Source: Betaproteobacteria bacterium | GTDB taxonomy: Bacteria; Pseudomonadota; Gammaproteobacteria; Burkholderiales; SG8-39 | Reading direction: 5' to 3' | NCBI GenBank assembly: GCA_016210745.1 | Contig: JACQTO010000142.1 | Span: 1-64,000, forward strand | DNA length: 64,000 bases | In this document: positions 8,619 through 17,082 of the stretch, piece after piece | Position numbering within the stretch: the stretch's first letter is position 1 | Layout of the letters: each line of letters opens with the position of its first letter | Notes under the pieces: generated by a model | Told to the model about the DNA's origin: nothing | The model's input: only the letters and a program-made list of their open reading frames with translations | The model's database searches: none | Made by a program: the position numbers and the translations under genes

Positions 8619-10750
8619 TGACTGAGAATTCTGCATCCGGCCCGCGGGCCGTTGCGCGGGTGATGCGCCCGCGCTCGATTGCCATCGTCGGCATGTCCGC
8701 AAGATCCGGCTCGATTGGGCAGCTCATTCTCTCGTCGCTCAAGGTGAACGAGTTCCCCGGGCCGATCCATCTGGTCGGCCGCAGCCCCGAACCGATCGAA
8801 GGACGTCCGGTTCTTTCCAGCGCCGATCAACTTCCCGTAGGCGTGGATCTCGCCGTATTCCTGTTGCCCGCCGCGGCTGTGGGCGAGGCGCTCGCCGCCT
8901 GCATGCGCCGCAAGGTCGGAGCGGCGATGATTTTCGCTTCGGGTTTTGCCGAAACCGGCGATCGGACAGAGCAGGAGAGAATCAGCGCGATGGCGCGTGA
9001 AGGCGGCCTTGCGCTGGTCGGCCCCAATTGCCTGGGATTCACGAACAATGTGGATGGCCTGATGGTGCATATGCTGTTTGCCCGCAAGGCGCGCCGATTT
9101 TCCCAAGGAGACGCTCCGGGCGTGGCTTTTGTCGGCCAAAGCGGCGGATTGCTGGGACACTTCCAGAGAGCAGCCACGGCGCGGGCCCTGCCGGTCTCCT
9201 ACGTCGTCTCCACCGGCAACGAAGCCGGACTCGACCTCGCCGATTTCACCGAATATCTGGTCGAGGATGCACCGACCCGCGTGATCGTTCTCTACGCGGA
9301 GCAAATCCGCCGTCCTGCGCAATTTCTCGCCGCCTGCGAACGCGCCAGGATTGCGGGCAAGCCGGTGGTGCTCATGCATCCCGGGCGCGGAGCCGGGGCG
9401 CGTCACGCAGCGAGTTCGCACACCGGTGCGCTGGTGGGCGATTTCGGCGCCATGCGCACTCAGGTCGAGCATGCCGGGGCATTGTTCGTCGATACGCTCG
9501 ATGAATTGATGGATGTGACCGAGTTCCTCGTCCACTACCCCAAGCCCCCGACCAAGGGTCCGGCGCTGCTCACGGCTTCGGGGGCCTTTTGCGCCATCGC
9601 CAGCGACTTCGCAGACTCCATCGGTCTGGAGATTCCACGGCTCTCGGCTCACACCCGGGAGGCGCTCAAAGCGGCATTGCCATTCTTCGGCGCTCCGAAC
9701 AATCCGCTTGATGTCACCGCAGGCAATTCCGCGGCCATACCGGCGCTCTGCAAAGCGCTGCTCGATGAGCCCAATTGCGGCAGCCTGTTCGTTTCGTTTC
9801 CGCTCGACGGCAAGCCGGGCATGATCCGGCTGCAGGCCATCCTGAAAGGAATCGAGGGGTCCGAAAAGCCGCTCGTGACGGCAGCCTTGGGCGACACTTC
9901 GCCGATCGACGAGGACATCGCGAGCCTCGCCAAAGAGAGCGGCCTCATCTTCTCCAGGTCCTCCGACCGCTGTTTGCGCGCGATCGCCATGGTGACGGCG
10001 TATGGCCAAGCGCTGGAACGCAGACGGCAGGAAGGGGAGGCGAGCGTGCCGGCAGCGATCACCGGTTTGCCTATATTGGCGAAGGGCACCCAGCCCGAGT
10101 GGCTGGGCAAGAAGGTGCTCGCGGCGGCGGGCATACGCGTGCCCGAGGGCGCGCTCGCACGCTCGATGGAGGAGGCGGCAGGCGTTGCAGCGCGCATCGG
10201 CTATCCGGTGGTGATGAAGGCACAGGCTGCCGCGCTTGCTCACAAGACAGAAGCCGGCGGCGTGATTCTCGGCATTGGCGATGAAGCGGCGTTGCGAGAA
10301 GCGTGGACCAAGCTCGGAGAGAACGTCGGCCGCGCCCAGCCGGGTGTTGCGCTCGATGGCGTGCTGGTGGAGGCGATGGCGCCGCGCGGTTTGGAACTGA
10401 TGATAGGCGCAAAACGCGATCCCGCCTGGGGCCCCGTGCTGCTTCTGGGTCTGGGCGGAATCTGGGTCGAGGCGCTGGGCGATGTGCGCCTGGTGTCGCC
10501 GGCGGCATCGAGACGGACCATCGTCGAGGAGCTGCTGCGCTTGCGCTCGGCGAAACTGCTATTAGGTTTCCGCGGCTCGCCTGCCGTCGACCTGGATGGG
10601 ATCGCCGACGCGGCCTTGGCAATTGGCCGACTGATGCTCAGCGTTCCGGCGATCACCGAGATCGATGTGAACCCGCTTGTCGCCTATGCGAAAGGAGGGG
10701 GCGTGATGGCGCTCGATGCGTTGATCGTTACCGATGGGGCCGTGCAATAG
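8618..10750 (+). CDS. acyl-CoA synthetase, ADP-forming (fused alpha/beta)
   Basis: 710 aa. Order: CoA-binding Rossmann domain (about 15-135, SIAIVGMSAR), succinyl-CoA-ligase-like domains with the phospho-histidine loop SSHTGALVG (His268), a ligase-CoA subdomain, and a C-terminal ATP-grasp domain from about 475 (GYPVVMKAQ, HKTEAGGVILG). This is the layout of acetate/feruloyl-type ADP-forming CoA ligases, which make acyl-CoA from acid, CoA and ATP, releasing ADP. It would activate the substrate of cluster A. Its ATG shares one base with the DUF35 stop. Substrate cannot be read from the sequence. Confidence 0.85.
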   Translation: MTENSASGPRAVARVMRPRSIAIVGMSARSGSIGQLILSSLKVNEFPGPIHLVGRSPEPIEGRPVLSSADQLPVGVDLAVFLLPAAAVGEALAACMRRKVGAAMIFASGFAETGDRTEQERISAMAREGGLALVGPNCLGFTNNVDGLMVHMLFARKARRFSQGDAPGVAFVGQSGGLLGHFQRAATARALPVSYVVSTGNEAGLDLADFTEYLVEDAPTRVIVLYAEQIRRPAQFLAACERARIAGKPVVLMHPGRGAGARHAASSHTGALVGDFGAMRTQVEHAGALFVDTLDELMDVTEFLVHYPKPPTKGPALLTASGAFCAIASDFADSIGLEIPRLSAHTREALKAALPFFGAPNNPLDVTAGNSAAIPALCKALLDEPNCGSLFVSFPLDGKPGMIRLQAILKGIEGSEKPLVTAALGDTSPIDEDIASLAKESGLIFSRSSDRCLRAIAMVTAYGQALERRRQEGEASVPAAITGLPILAKGTQPEWLGKKVLAAAGIRVPEGALARSMEEAAGVAARIGYPVVMKAQAAALAHKTEAGGVILGIGDEAALREAWTKLGENVGRAQPGVALDGVLVEAMAPRGLELMIGAKRDPAWGPVLLLGLGGIWVEALGDVRLVSPAASRRTIVEELLRLRSAKLLLGFRGSPAVDLDGIADAALAIGRLMLSVPAITEIDVNPLVAYAKGGGVMALDALIVTDGAVQ

Positions 10751-11399
10751 GAAAGTAAATCGGGCGGCCTTTTGTCAGCCCGCAATTGCAAACGATGGGT
10801 TTGTTGCTGGGGTCAGGTCTTGCATTGATGCATTTTACCGGGCCGGGCCCTGGAATCGACGCGGCGCTGAAGGAAATCAGCCCCCATGCGGGAAGGAAGC
10901 ATTGCTCGACAGTAGCGAAAGTCTGCGTGAGGCTGCTCCGTGAGAAGGGTTGGGGCGCCGGGCGCGCTGCTAAGTTTGGGCTATCCGCTTCCTGCTGGAA
11001 GTGCTCCCCTTGGGCCATTTCGCCGACGCGACACCTACCATTGGCGTCGTGCCCGCTTGCTTAGCTGTGATGGCAGGAAAATAGGTTTGCTTTGACGTCT
11101 TGTTCTGGCCGAACTTGAATGTCTTGAACGCGCTCCTCTTCATTCTTGCGCTCCCCCAATGTAATCAGCCTTGCGAACGGGTGATGAGGGTGACACAAGA
11201 TATCCATGTCGCCAACGCACAACCTTGTGGAAATGCGGTGAGTAACCTGGGGATCTCCTATGGACAAGGTAGGGATAATCGTGCACAGGTGATGGTGGGG
11301 TTCTAGGGTGCGCGTGACCGCGCGCCGGACCGGAGCTGACTGTTTAGGGTCACCGGCAGCGAGTACCTCGCCCGCGAAAGCAGAGTTTGACTGGGGAGA
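10751..11399. other. 650-bp intergenic region with a REP half-site
   Basis: Tail-to-tail space between cluster A and the minus-strand Bug gene. A sequence starting GGGGTCAGGTC at about 10809 resembles one arm of the GGGGTCAGAGTAAC repeats at 28.7 and 44.8 kb, but no matching second arm was found nearby. Short reading frames here show no protein features. Nothing else was recognised. Confidence 0.4.
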
Positions 11400-12350
11400 T
11401 CACGTGGCAATAATTCCAGCCGCCGCGATCACCTTTGCCCATTTCGTGATCTCCCGCGCAATATGGCCGCAGAACTCCGGTGGGTCACTCGCGACGATCT
11501 CCGCGCCGGACTGCGCGATCCAGCCCGACACTTCGGGCAGGGCAAGAATCGCTTTGATTTCCTTGTACAGCCGGTTGACGATTTCAGGTGGCGTCCCGCT
11601 CCGAACCAGCACGCCGACGCCCGGGCTGAAGTCGAATCCCGGTACGCCCGATTCGTCGATCGTCGGAATCTCCGGAACGTGTTCCGACCGGTTCGGGCTT
11701 GTCACCCCAAGTGCTTTCTCCGTGCCCGCATGCAGTTCGGGCAACGCCATCATCATCGCATCGAACAGCATGTGCACTTCTCCCTTGCGCAATGCCTCGC
11801 CCGCTTCGGCATGCCCGCCGTACTGCGCGTGCCCAATGTCGAGCCCCGCCATCGACTTGAGAAGCTCCGCGCCGAGGTGCGACGGCGTGCCGATGCCGCC
11901 CGACCCGTACTTGAGCTTGCCGGGATTCGCTCTCGCATATTCGACGAGCTCACTCACGCTATCCGCAGGAAACGACGGGGATACGACAAGCACGTTCGGC
12001 ATCGAGATCATCAGTGTCACGCCTTGAAAATCGTGCAGCGTGTCGTACGGCAGCTCGGGGTAGAGGCTGGGACTGATCGTGTGCGGGCTCGCCATGATCA
12101 ACAGCGTATGACCGTCCGCAGGTAAGGACGCAACTTTGGCCGTTCCGAGAGTTCCACCCTTGCCCGGAATGTTTTCGAAATCGATCGACTGGCCCAGTCG
12201 CTTCGCAAGCTTCTCGCCGACAAGCCTTGCCATGAGATCACCGGGACCACCTTTGGCGTATGGAACGACAAAGCGCAGCGGTCCTGCAGGGTAGCAAGTG
12301 TCAGACTGCGATGCTTTCGTGGGCTCCAAACCTTCCTTTTCGCCGGTCAT
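11400..12350 (-). CDS. Bug/TctC-type solute-binding protein lacking a signal peptide
   Basis: 316 aa with the whole Bug fold (PLRFVVPYAKGGPGDLMARLVG, GTLGTAKVASLPADGHTLL, PTIDESGVPGFDFSPGVGV). Unlike the other four intact receptors, the N-terminus is charged and polar (MTGEKEGLEPTKAS) with no hydrophobic core. The start is supported by GAGGAGG upstream of the ATG and there is no in-frame signal sequence upstream. Either the protein is cytoplasmic, or its export signal was replaced by a rearrangement and the gene is decaying. It stands alone on the minus strand. Confidence 0.75.
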   Translation of the reverse strand: MTGEKEGLEPTKASQSDTCYPAGPLRFVVPYAKGGPGDLMARLVGEKLAKRLGQSIDFENIPGKGGTLGTAKVASLPADGHTLLIMASPHTISPSLYPELPYDTLHDFQGVTLMISMPNVLVVSPSFPADSVSELVEYARANPGKLKYGSGGIGTPSHLGAELLKSMAGLDIGHAQYGGHAEAGEALRKGEVHMLFDAMMMALPELHAGTEKALGVTSPNRSEHVPEIPTIDESGVPGFDFSPGVGVLVRSGTPPEIVNRLYKEIKAILALPEVSGWIAQSGAEIVASDPPEFCGHIAREITKWAKVIAAAGIIAT

Positions 12351-12571
12351 CGGACCTCCTCACATCCCGCAATTATGAAGCACGGACCGGCCGGCACGGA
12401 GCCCCGGTGATTGCGACAGCTGCCGCCGACACGATGAACATGATGTCGGCCTCCAAGGGGGGCTCTGGCAATAGCCGAAGTTCCCCGCGCAGCAGACCAA
12501 GACTAAATTCACCGCGCTCAAATGCGAAGCGGCCCCGAAGGGGCCGCCACATCACTTGCTGAAACCAGCTG
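12351..12571. terminator. hairpin between two minus-strand genes
   Basis: A perfect hairpin GCGGCCCC-GAA-GGGGCCGC lies at about 12533-12551, some 20 bp beyond the stop of the small membrane-protein gene (minus strand). It lacks a clear T-run, so a terminator role is inferred from position. The rest of the gap shows nothing else. Confidence 0.45.
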
Positions 12572-12943
12572 CTACTTCCTGGCGGCTTTCACCGCGATGT
12601 AAACCAGAGTGCCGAGGCCGACGAACGGGAGGGCGATGATGTAGGCCAGTCCGACGAAGGGTGCCGCGAAGAACAGCGCCACATTTTTCACATAGTTGGC
12701 GACGCCGGCCCAGTGGGCTACGAGCAGCTTGCCGCCGTAGTACGCGGTCAGCACCACGCTGAGAATCGGGAGTGCGATGACGAACGCAAGACCGATGAGC
12801 GGGGCGCCGGCGAGCATCAGCACGGCCTTGGTCCCAGCAGTCAGATGTTCCGTGGCGGTGTTGAATTTCTCCGCCGCTGCTTCGAGATTCGCGAGTGCGA
12901 GTTCCGGGGCGGTCAGGGTGAGTGCAGTGGTGTTGGTTCTCAT
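12572..12943 (-). CDS. small membrane protein with an internal repeat
   Basis: 123 aa of unknown function. After a soluble, Ala/Glu-rich start (about residues 1-40) come three to four hydrophobic segments. Two are near copies: APLIGLAFVIALP (about 47-59) and APFVGLAYIIALP (about 94-106), so the membrane part arose by internal duplication. A ribosome site (GGAGAAG) precedes the ATG. The Lys/Arg-rich C-terminus (VKAARK) suggests a cytoplasmic tail. It is flanked by unrelated genes and I do not recognise the family. Confidence 0.65.
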   Translation of the reverse strand: MRTNTTALTLTAPELALANLEAAAEKFNTATEHLTAGTKAVLMLAGAPLIGLAFVIALPILSVVLTAYYGGKLLVAHWAGVANYVKNVALFFAAPFVGLAYIIALPFVGLGTLVYIAVKAARK

Positions 12944-13368
12944 GATCTTCTCCGTTTCTTTACGTTTCGCTGTTGCTCACCCTGTCTCTCGCATAGGCTG
13001 TGCCAGGTTCTGGAAACCAGCGCAGGGTTCGCCGAAACCCATTCGTAATCCATCGGTTACGTCTTGCCAATCGCAACCGGGCACCTGGGCGCTGAGCTTG
13101 CTCATACGCGTGCGAAGTATGAAATTGTTATTCAGGGCGACTCGATCCATCTCAGAATCCCCAATGAAATCAGTTAAAACCGTGGAGAGCGCAATGCCTG
13201 CTTTTTATGTGCGTCTGCCGTACCGGCGAAGGGCAAGGGGCTGGGGCGAGGATGCCCCCGCTGGAGCGAGTTTGGCGACCGCAAGCTGCCGGACGTGTGT
13301 TTTGTTGGCGCTATTACTGGCTAATTAACCAAGCACCACAGCACTGGTCAGGGCCTGTCGCCCCGCCT
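12944..13368. other. 425-bp gap, no recognised gene
   Basis: Lies between the small membrane protein and the FAD oxidoreductase, both on the minus strand. Open frames on the plus strand are shadows of the oxidoreductase or compositionally random. It must carry the promoter of the membrane-protein gene. No repeat or transposase remnant was identified. Confidence 0.35.
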
Positions 13369-14712
13369 TCAGCCCAGGTACACGCCGTCGGTCACGAGCT
13401 TGTCTTGCAACTTGGGCACATCCACCCGCGCGAAGCTGCTGGCGCCCAGCCCGGCGGCCGCCGTGCCCGCTGCCTGCCCCATGACGAAGCAGCCACCGCT
13501 GACACGCGCCGCCGACTGGCCTTCGTGCGTCATCGACGCGCAGCGGCCGGCCACCAGCAGGTTGTCCACACCGTGCGGCACCAGCATGCGCCAGGGCAGT
13601 TGGTTGGTGGCATTGGCTTCGTTGCGCGGGAAGCGCCATTCGATGCAGCCGTCGGCATGCATCTCCATCGGCCAGGCGTTGACGCCGATGCTGTCTTCGA
13701 AGCGCGCCGAGGACAGGATGTCTTCGCCGCTGAGCGCATAGAGCCCCTGGATGCGGCGCGTCTCGCGGATGCCCACCTGCGGCGCGATGTCGACGATGGA
13801 CGCGCCCTCGAAACCCGGCACCTCGGCCTTCAGGAATCGGAAGTACTCGCGGATCTGGCGCCGGCCCTCGACCTCGCCCGCGCTCAGCTCCCGCGCGTCA
13901 ACGCCATTCATGGCCTTGCCCAGAGAGTTTCGGATCTGCGTGACGTTGGCACGCCATTCGCGCGGATCGATCTGCGGGCGCAGGATGGCGCCTTCGCGCG
14001 GAAAATCGTAGGCGCCGGGCTGGGTTTCGCGCGCCCGGTCCATCAACTCATTGATGGCCTTGAACTGGCCCACCGCCGCCAGCGCGCGCGGCGCATCCAC
14101 ATGGCCGACGCGGAACATGGTGGTCGGGAAGAGGCTGCTGCCATGGCCGTCGCCCACTTTGAAAGGCACGCCGGCAAAGGCCGCCACATCGGCATCGCCG
14201 GAGCAGTCGATGAACGCGTTGGCGCGAATGGCTTGGCGACCCGACTTGGTTTCGACCACCAGCGCAGCGATGCGATGACCTTCCTTGACCACCGCCGCAG
14301 CCCAGGCGTGGAACAGCGGCTGCACGCCGGCCTCGAGCAGCAGCGGATCGGCCACGCACTTGTAGGCCGAGATGTCGTAGGAGCGCACGCGGATGCGCCC
14401 GCCCATGCCGTCCTGCGGCTTGTTGAGGCCGCCGGCGGCGTCGAGGCGCGCCAGCAGCTCGTCCACCACGCCATGCACCACCTGGCGCATCTCGCCCTGG
14501 ACGCGGCCATACAGCCCGGCGAAGTTGGTGACGCCACCGGCCGTGCCCATGCCGCCCAGGAAGCCATAGCGCTCCACCAGCAGGGTGCGCGCGCCGTGGC
14601 GCGCCGCGCTCACGGCCGCAGCGATGCCGGCCGGCCCGCCGCCGACCACGACGACATCGAATTCGCCGAAGACCGGCAGGGTGCGTGCTGGCTCGACCAG
14701 CAGGTTGCTCAT
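13369..14712 (-). CDS. FAD-dependent oxidoreductase
   Basis: 447 aa. An N-terminal FAD-binding Rossmann motif (VVVVGGGPAGIAAAVSAARHG, about residues 20-40) is followed by the ERYGFLGGMGTAGGV region and a C-terminal FAD motif (NLLVAGRCASMTHEGQSAARVSGGCFVMGQA). This places it in the FAD_oxidored family of flavoproteins related to fumarate reductase/thi4-like enzymes; the substrate is unknown. Its ATG overlaps the stop of the Bug gene upstream (ATGA), so receptor and enzyme are translationally coupled and may act on the same compound. The frame stays open upstream but in another gene's region. GC and GC-rich codons are noticeably higher here than in neighbours. Confidence 0.8.
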   Translation of the reverse strand: MSNLLVEPARTLPVFGEFDVVVVGGGPAGIAAAVSAARHGARTLLVERYGFLGGMGTAGGVTNFAGLYGRVQGEMRQVVHGVVDELLARLDAAGGLNKPQDGMGGRIRVRSYDISAYKCVADPLLLEAGVQPLFHAWAAAVVKEGHRIAALVVETKSGRQAIRANAFIDCSGDADVAAFAGVPFKVGDGHGSSLFPTTMFRVGHVDAPRALAAVGQFKAINELMDRARETQPGAYDFPREGAILRPQIDPREWRANVTQIRNSLGKAMNGVDARELSAGEVEGRRQIREYFRFLKAEVPGFEGASIVDIAPQVGIRETRRIQGLYALSGEDILSSARFEDSIGVNAWPMEMHADGCIEWRFPRNEANATNQLPWRMLVPHGVDNLLVAGRCASMTHEGQSAARVSGGCFVMGQAAGTAAAGLGASSFARVDVPKLQDKLVTDGVYLG

Positions 14713-15698
14713 TGAGTCTTGATGCCTTTCGTCGAGATGATGCGGGACATGATGGTGGCCTCGTCCTTCACGCGCAGGCGCATGCCTTCGGGCGAGGTGC
14801 CGACGGCTTGCCAGCCCTGGTCGAACAGGCGGCGGCGCACGACGGGGTCCTTCATGATCACGGCCAGTTCGCGCGTGATGCGCTCCTGCGCCGCCCTCGA
14901 CAGGTTGGCCGGGCCCAGCAGCGCGGTCCAGACTTCCAGGTTGAAGTCGCGCACGCCCGCTTCGGCCAGCGGCGGCACGTCGGGCACCAGGGTGCTGCGG
15001 CCGCCGGTGAGGCCCACGGCCCTGAGCTTGCCCGCCCGGACCTGCGGCATGGCCACGCCCGGCGGAATCAGCGACATGTGCACCTGGCCGCCCAGCATGG
15101 CCGTCACCACCTGCGGGTTGCCCTGGTAGGGCACGTGCTGGGCCGCCATGCCGCTTACGCGGCTTTGCAGCAGTTCCATGCCCAGGTGGCCGACCGAGCC
15201 GACGCCCACCGAACCGTAGTTCCAACGGCTGCCGCCCTTGCGCGCGGCCTCGAGGAAGGCAGCGCCCGAAGGCTCATTGGGCGTCGTCACCAGGATCAGC
15301 GGCGCGGTGGTCAAGAGCGACAGATAGCTGAAGTCCTTGGCCGGGTCGTAGGGCAGCCGCGGATTCAGCATCTTCGACGAGGTGAGGTTGCCGTTGATCA
15401 CTACGCCCAGCGTGTGATCGTCGGTCGCCTTGGCCACCTGGTCGGCGGCGATGTTGCCGGAGGCGCCCGGCTTGTTTTCGATGACCACCGGCTGGCCCAG
15501 CGCCTTGGCCAACGGCTCGGCGATGGTGCGCGCGGAGATGTCGGGCGTGGAGCCGCCCGGAAAGCCCACCAGGATGCGCACCGGCTTGGTGGGCCAGGCA
15601 GCTTGCTGCGCCAAGACGCCGGCGGCTGGCAACAGCGCGCCGGCGGCCAGGCCGAGGGCGGAAAGAAGAAGGGTTCGCTTGTTGGTGTCGCTTCGCAT
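14709..15698 (-). CDS. Bug/TctC-type periplasmic solute-binding receptor
   Basis: 329 aa with an N-terminal export signal (KRTLLLSALGLAAGALLPAAGVLAQ). The mature start WPTKPVRILVGFPGGSTPDISAR and ENKPGASGNIAADQVAKA mark the Bug family. It forms a two-gene unit with the FAD oxidoreductase downstream (4-bp overlap). The ligand is presumably the oxidoreductase substrate or its precursor (inference). The upstream flank at 15787 is the broken 3' end of another Bug gene. Very high GC suggests this pair came from a different background than the flanking genes. Confidence 0.85.
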   Translation of the reverse strand: MRSDTNKRTLLLSALGLAAGALLPAAGVLAQQAAWPTKPVRILVGFPGGSTPDISARTIAEPLAKALGQPVVIENKPGASGNIAADQVAKATDDHTLGVVINGNLTSSKMLNPRLPYDPAKDFSYLSLLTTAPLILVTTPNEPSGAAFLEAARKGGSRWNYGSVGVGSVGHLGMELLQSRVSGMAAQHVPYQGNPQVVTAMLGGQVHMSLIPPGVAMPQVRAGKLRAVGLTGGRSTLVPDVPPLAEAGVRDFNLEVWTALLGPANLSRAAQERITRELAVIMKDPVVRRRLFDQGWQAVGTSPEGMRLRVKDEATIMSRIISTKGIKTQ

Positions 15699-15786
15699 GG
15701 TGTTGGCTCTATCGAGTTGGTTTCAGTCAAGGCTGATGTTACCCCGCTTCACCAGCTCGCGGTCTTCAGCCTCAGTGGGGCGCGTC

Positions 15787-15901
15787 TCAGTCGACCTTCA
15801 TTTTCGCGGTCTCGATCACCTGCTTCCACTTGGCGCCTTCGGTCTTCATGAGCGTGCCCAGCGCCTCGGGTGTGCCTTAGCCGGGTACGGCGCCAAGTTA
15901 G
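15787..15901 (-). pseudogene. 3'-end remnant of a Bug receptor gene
   Basis: About 108 bp match the 3' end of the intact Bug gene at 17474-18445 with only about five differences, ending at an equivalent TGA (15787-15789). Reading frame gives GTPEALGTLMKTEGAKWKQ and an end VIETAKMKVD. A Gln codon of the intact gene is TAA here, and a further stop lies upstream. Everything 5' is missing; brnA starts immediately beyond. It looks like a partial duplication cut off by arrival of the toxin-antitoxin region. Confidence 0.8.
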
Positions 15902-15904
15902 CGC

Positions 15905-16156
15905 TCAACCGTGCGCTGCGAGTTCTTCACGGACGATCTTGCGCACAAGCTCCTGAGTTACCGGCTGCTCAGTGAGACCAAGGTACGCATTCAGGGCTTC
16001 ATTGATCAAAGTCTGATAGCCCTTCCCGGTCTTCTCGGACTGGGCCTTGAAGCGCTTGAGAATCGCGTCGTCCATGTAGATGGTGATGCGCGTCTTCCCG
16101 GTCGTGGGAATCACCGCGCCACGCTTGCCTTTGGAGAAGTCATACACTTTTTTCAT
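15905..16156 (-). CDS. brnA: BrnA-type antitoxin
   Basis: 83 aa. RITIYMDDAILKRFKAQSEKTG is a ribbon-helix-helix type DNA-binding segment (residues about 22-43), followed by a helix GYQTLINEALNAYL and a variable C-terminus, as in BrnA antitoxins. BrnA neutralises the BrnT ribonuclease-like toxin and represses the operon. The start overlaps the end of brnT by 17 bp, in the toxin-first order usual for this system. Its stop lies only a few bases from the Bug remnant. Confidence 0.85.
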   Translation of the reverse strand: MKKVYDFSKGKRGAVIPTTGKTRITIYMDDAILKRFKAQSEKTGKGYQTLINEALNAYLGLTEQPVTQELVRKIVREELAAHG

Positions 16157-16412
16157 AATTTCTCCGTTCTCTGGGGTCTGGTTTCCGCACTGAGACGGTT
16201 CGCGCTCCGTCGCCGCGAGGAGTGTGAACCACGACCATCAACGACCCGAACAAATTCATTCCAATGGTGACGAAGCGCTGTTCGCCCTCCGCGGAGTCGT
16301 CCTCGACGGTGAGCGCGAGCGGATCATTCAGCACCCCGTCGCCCTCGGAGAGCGACACGCCGTGCTTCTTGATGTTTGCTGCATCCTTCTTTGGGTCGAA
16401 ATCGGCGGACAC
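16140..16412 (-). CDS. brnT: BrnT-type toxin
   Basis: 90 aa. FDPKKDAANIKKHGVSLSEG at the N-terminus and VSVRKPDPRERRNYE at the C-terminus are the hallmark segments of BrnT (DUF497), a RelE-fold ribonuclease toxin that blocks growth until bound by BrnA. The only usable start in frame is GTG at 16412, since a TAA lies seven codons upstream. That start is six bases from the end of a good -10 box, so the message may be leaderless. Confidence 0.85.
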   Translation of the reverse strand: MSADFDPKKDAANIKKHGVSLSEGDGVLNDPLALTVEDDSAEGEQRFVTIGMNLFGSLMVVVHTPRGDGARTVSVRKPDPRERRNYEKSV

Positions 16413-16418
16413 AGGTAT

Positions 16419-16447
16419 AGTATATGTACGTTATGCATATCCGTCAA
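16419..16447 (-). promoter_or_regulatory. brnTA promoter
   Basis: On the minus strand, TTGACG (16442-16447) and TATACT (16419-16424) are separated by exactly 17 bp. The A/T-rich spacer GATATGCATAACGTACA contains the palindrome ATGCAT and is a likely BrnA operator. The expected transcription start falls at or next to the GTG start of brnT. Confidence 0.7.
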
Positions 16448-16552
16448 CAGCCCGCGACGTGTGGTATCGGGCGCTGCCATGCGAACCTCCTCGAGCGTTA
16501 GGTCGAGGTGTCCACTTTATCGGATGAGGTTCTCCATCCGTTCGACCTGAAG

Positions 16553-16873
16553 TTAGACCCCGACGTACTCAACAGCACCTTTCTTGGCGCTGGGAATGCA
16601 GGCCAGCAGTTCGGGAATGAGAGGCTTGAGATCTGCGAGGCGGTTTGACGATGCACGCAAGACGATGACTGCGATGGAAAACGCCGGAAGATTCTGTTGA
16701 AACGAGAGATTCCGATCAACCGTGACAAATACGTCAAACTCCTTCGCGGCGAGCGCAAGTAGTTCTCCGTTCTTGATCGTCGTCCAATCCATCTGGCGCG
16801 CTGTCCTGACTTCGTGACCTACAATATCGCGGGAAAGCCGCCAGTCAACACACTCGTCAACGAATACCTTCAC
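16553..16873 (-). CDS. DUF5615 (PIN-like) toxin candidate
   Basis: 106 aa. MKVFVDECVDWRLSRDI and DVFVTVDRNLSFQQNL carry the spaced acidic residues of DUF5615/Mut7-C-like PIN-fold proteins, predicted metal-dependent ribonucleases. Such genes are typically paired with DUF433 antitoxins, as here: the ATG overlaps the stop of the upstream DUF433 gene by 4 bp. The toxin role is inferred from family and pairing. Its stop codon lies inside the left arm of an inverted repeat flanking the pair. Confidence 0.8.
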   Translation of the reverse strand: MKVFVDECVDWRLSRDIVGHEVRTARQMDWTTIKNGELLALAAKEFDVFVTVDRNLSFQQNLPAFSIAVIVLRASSNRLADLKPLIPELLACIPSAKKGAVEYVGV

Positions 16874-17082
16874 GAAGCGGCCGCAACGAGACGGTCCTTC
16901 GCCTGTTCGAGGAAACTGATCACCTGCTCTCGACTGACCGAAGGAAAACCGGCGAGAAAGTCGTCAATCGACTCTCCGGCCTCAAGGTAATCAAGAAGCG
17001 TCTGAACCGGCACACGAGTGCCGGAAAAAACTGGAGTGCCACCCATGACCTCAGGGTTGGACGAAATGACTGGCGTTTCCAT
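16870..17082 (-). CDS. DUF433 antitoxin candidate
   Basis: 70 aa. The sequence NPEVMGGTPVFSGTRVPVQTLLDYLEAGESIDDFLAGFP is the DUF433 core, a winged-helix-like domain found in VapB-type antitoxins. It is the first gene of a two-gene unit with DUF5615 (ATGA overlap). Autorepression is expected from the family, but no operator was identified. A second toxin-antitoxin module, brnTA, follows about 140 bp downstream. Confidence 0.8.
   Translation of the reverse strand: METPVISSNPEVMGGTPVFSGTRVPVQTLLDYLEAGESIDDFLAGFPSVSREQVISFLEQAKDRLVAAAS

Noticed and set aside
10786-11064. 92-aa plus-strand open frame in the 10.75-11.4 kb gap
   Set aside because: No ribosome site, no recognised motif, and it begins beside a REP-like half-site, so it looks accidental.
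13207-14715. Long plus-strand open frame opposite the FAD oxidoreductase
   Set aside because: It is the high-GC shadow of the minus-strand gene; the composition (His, Arg, Ala rich) and lack of domains argue against coding.
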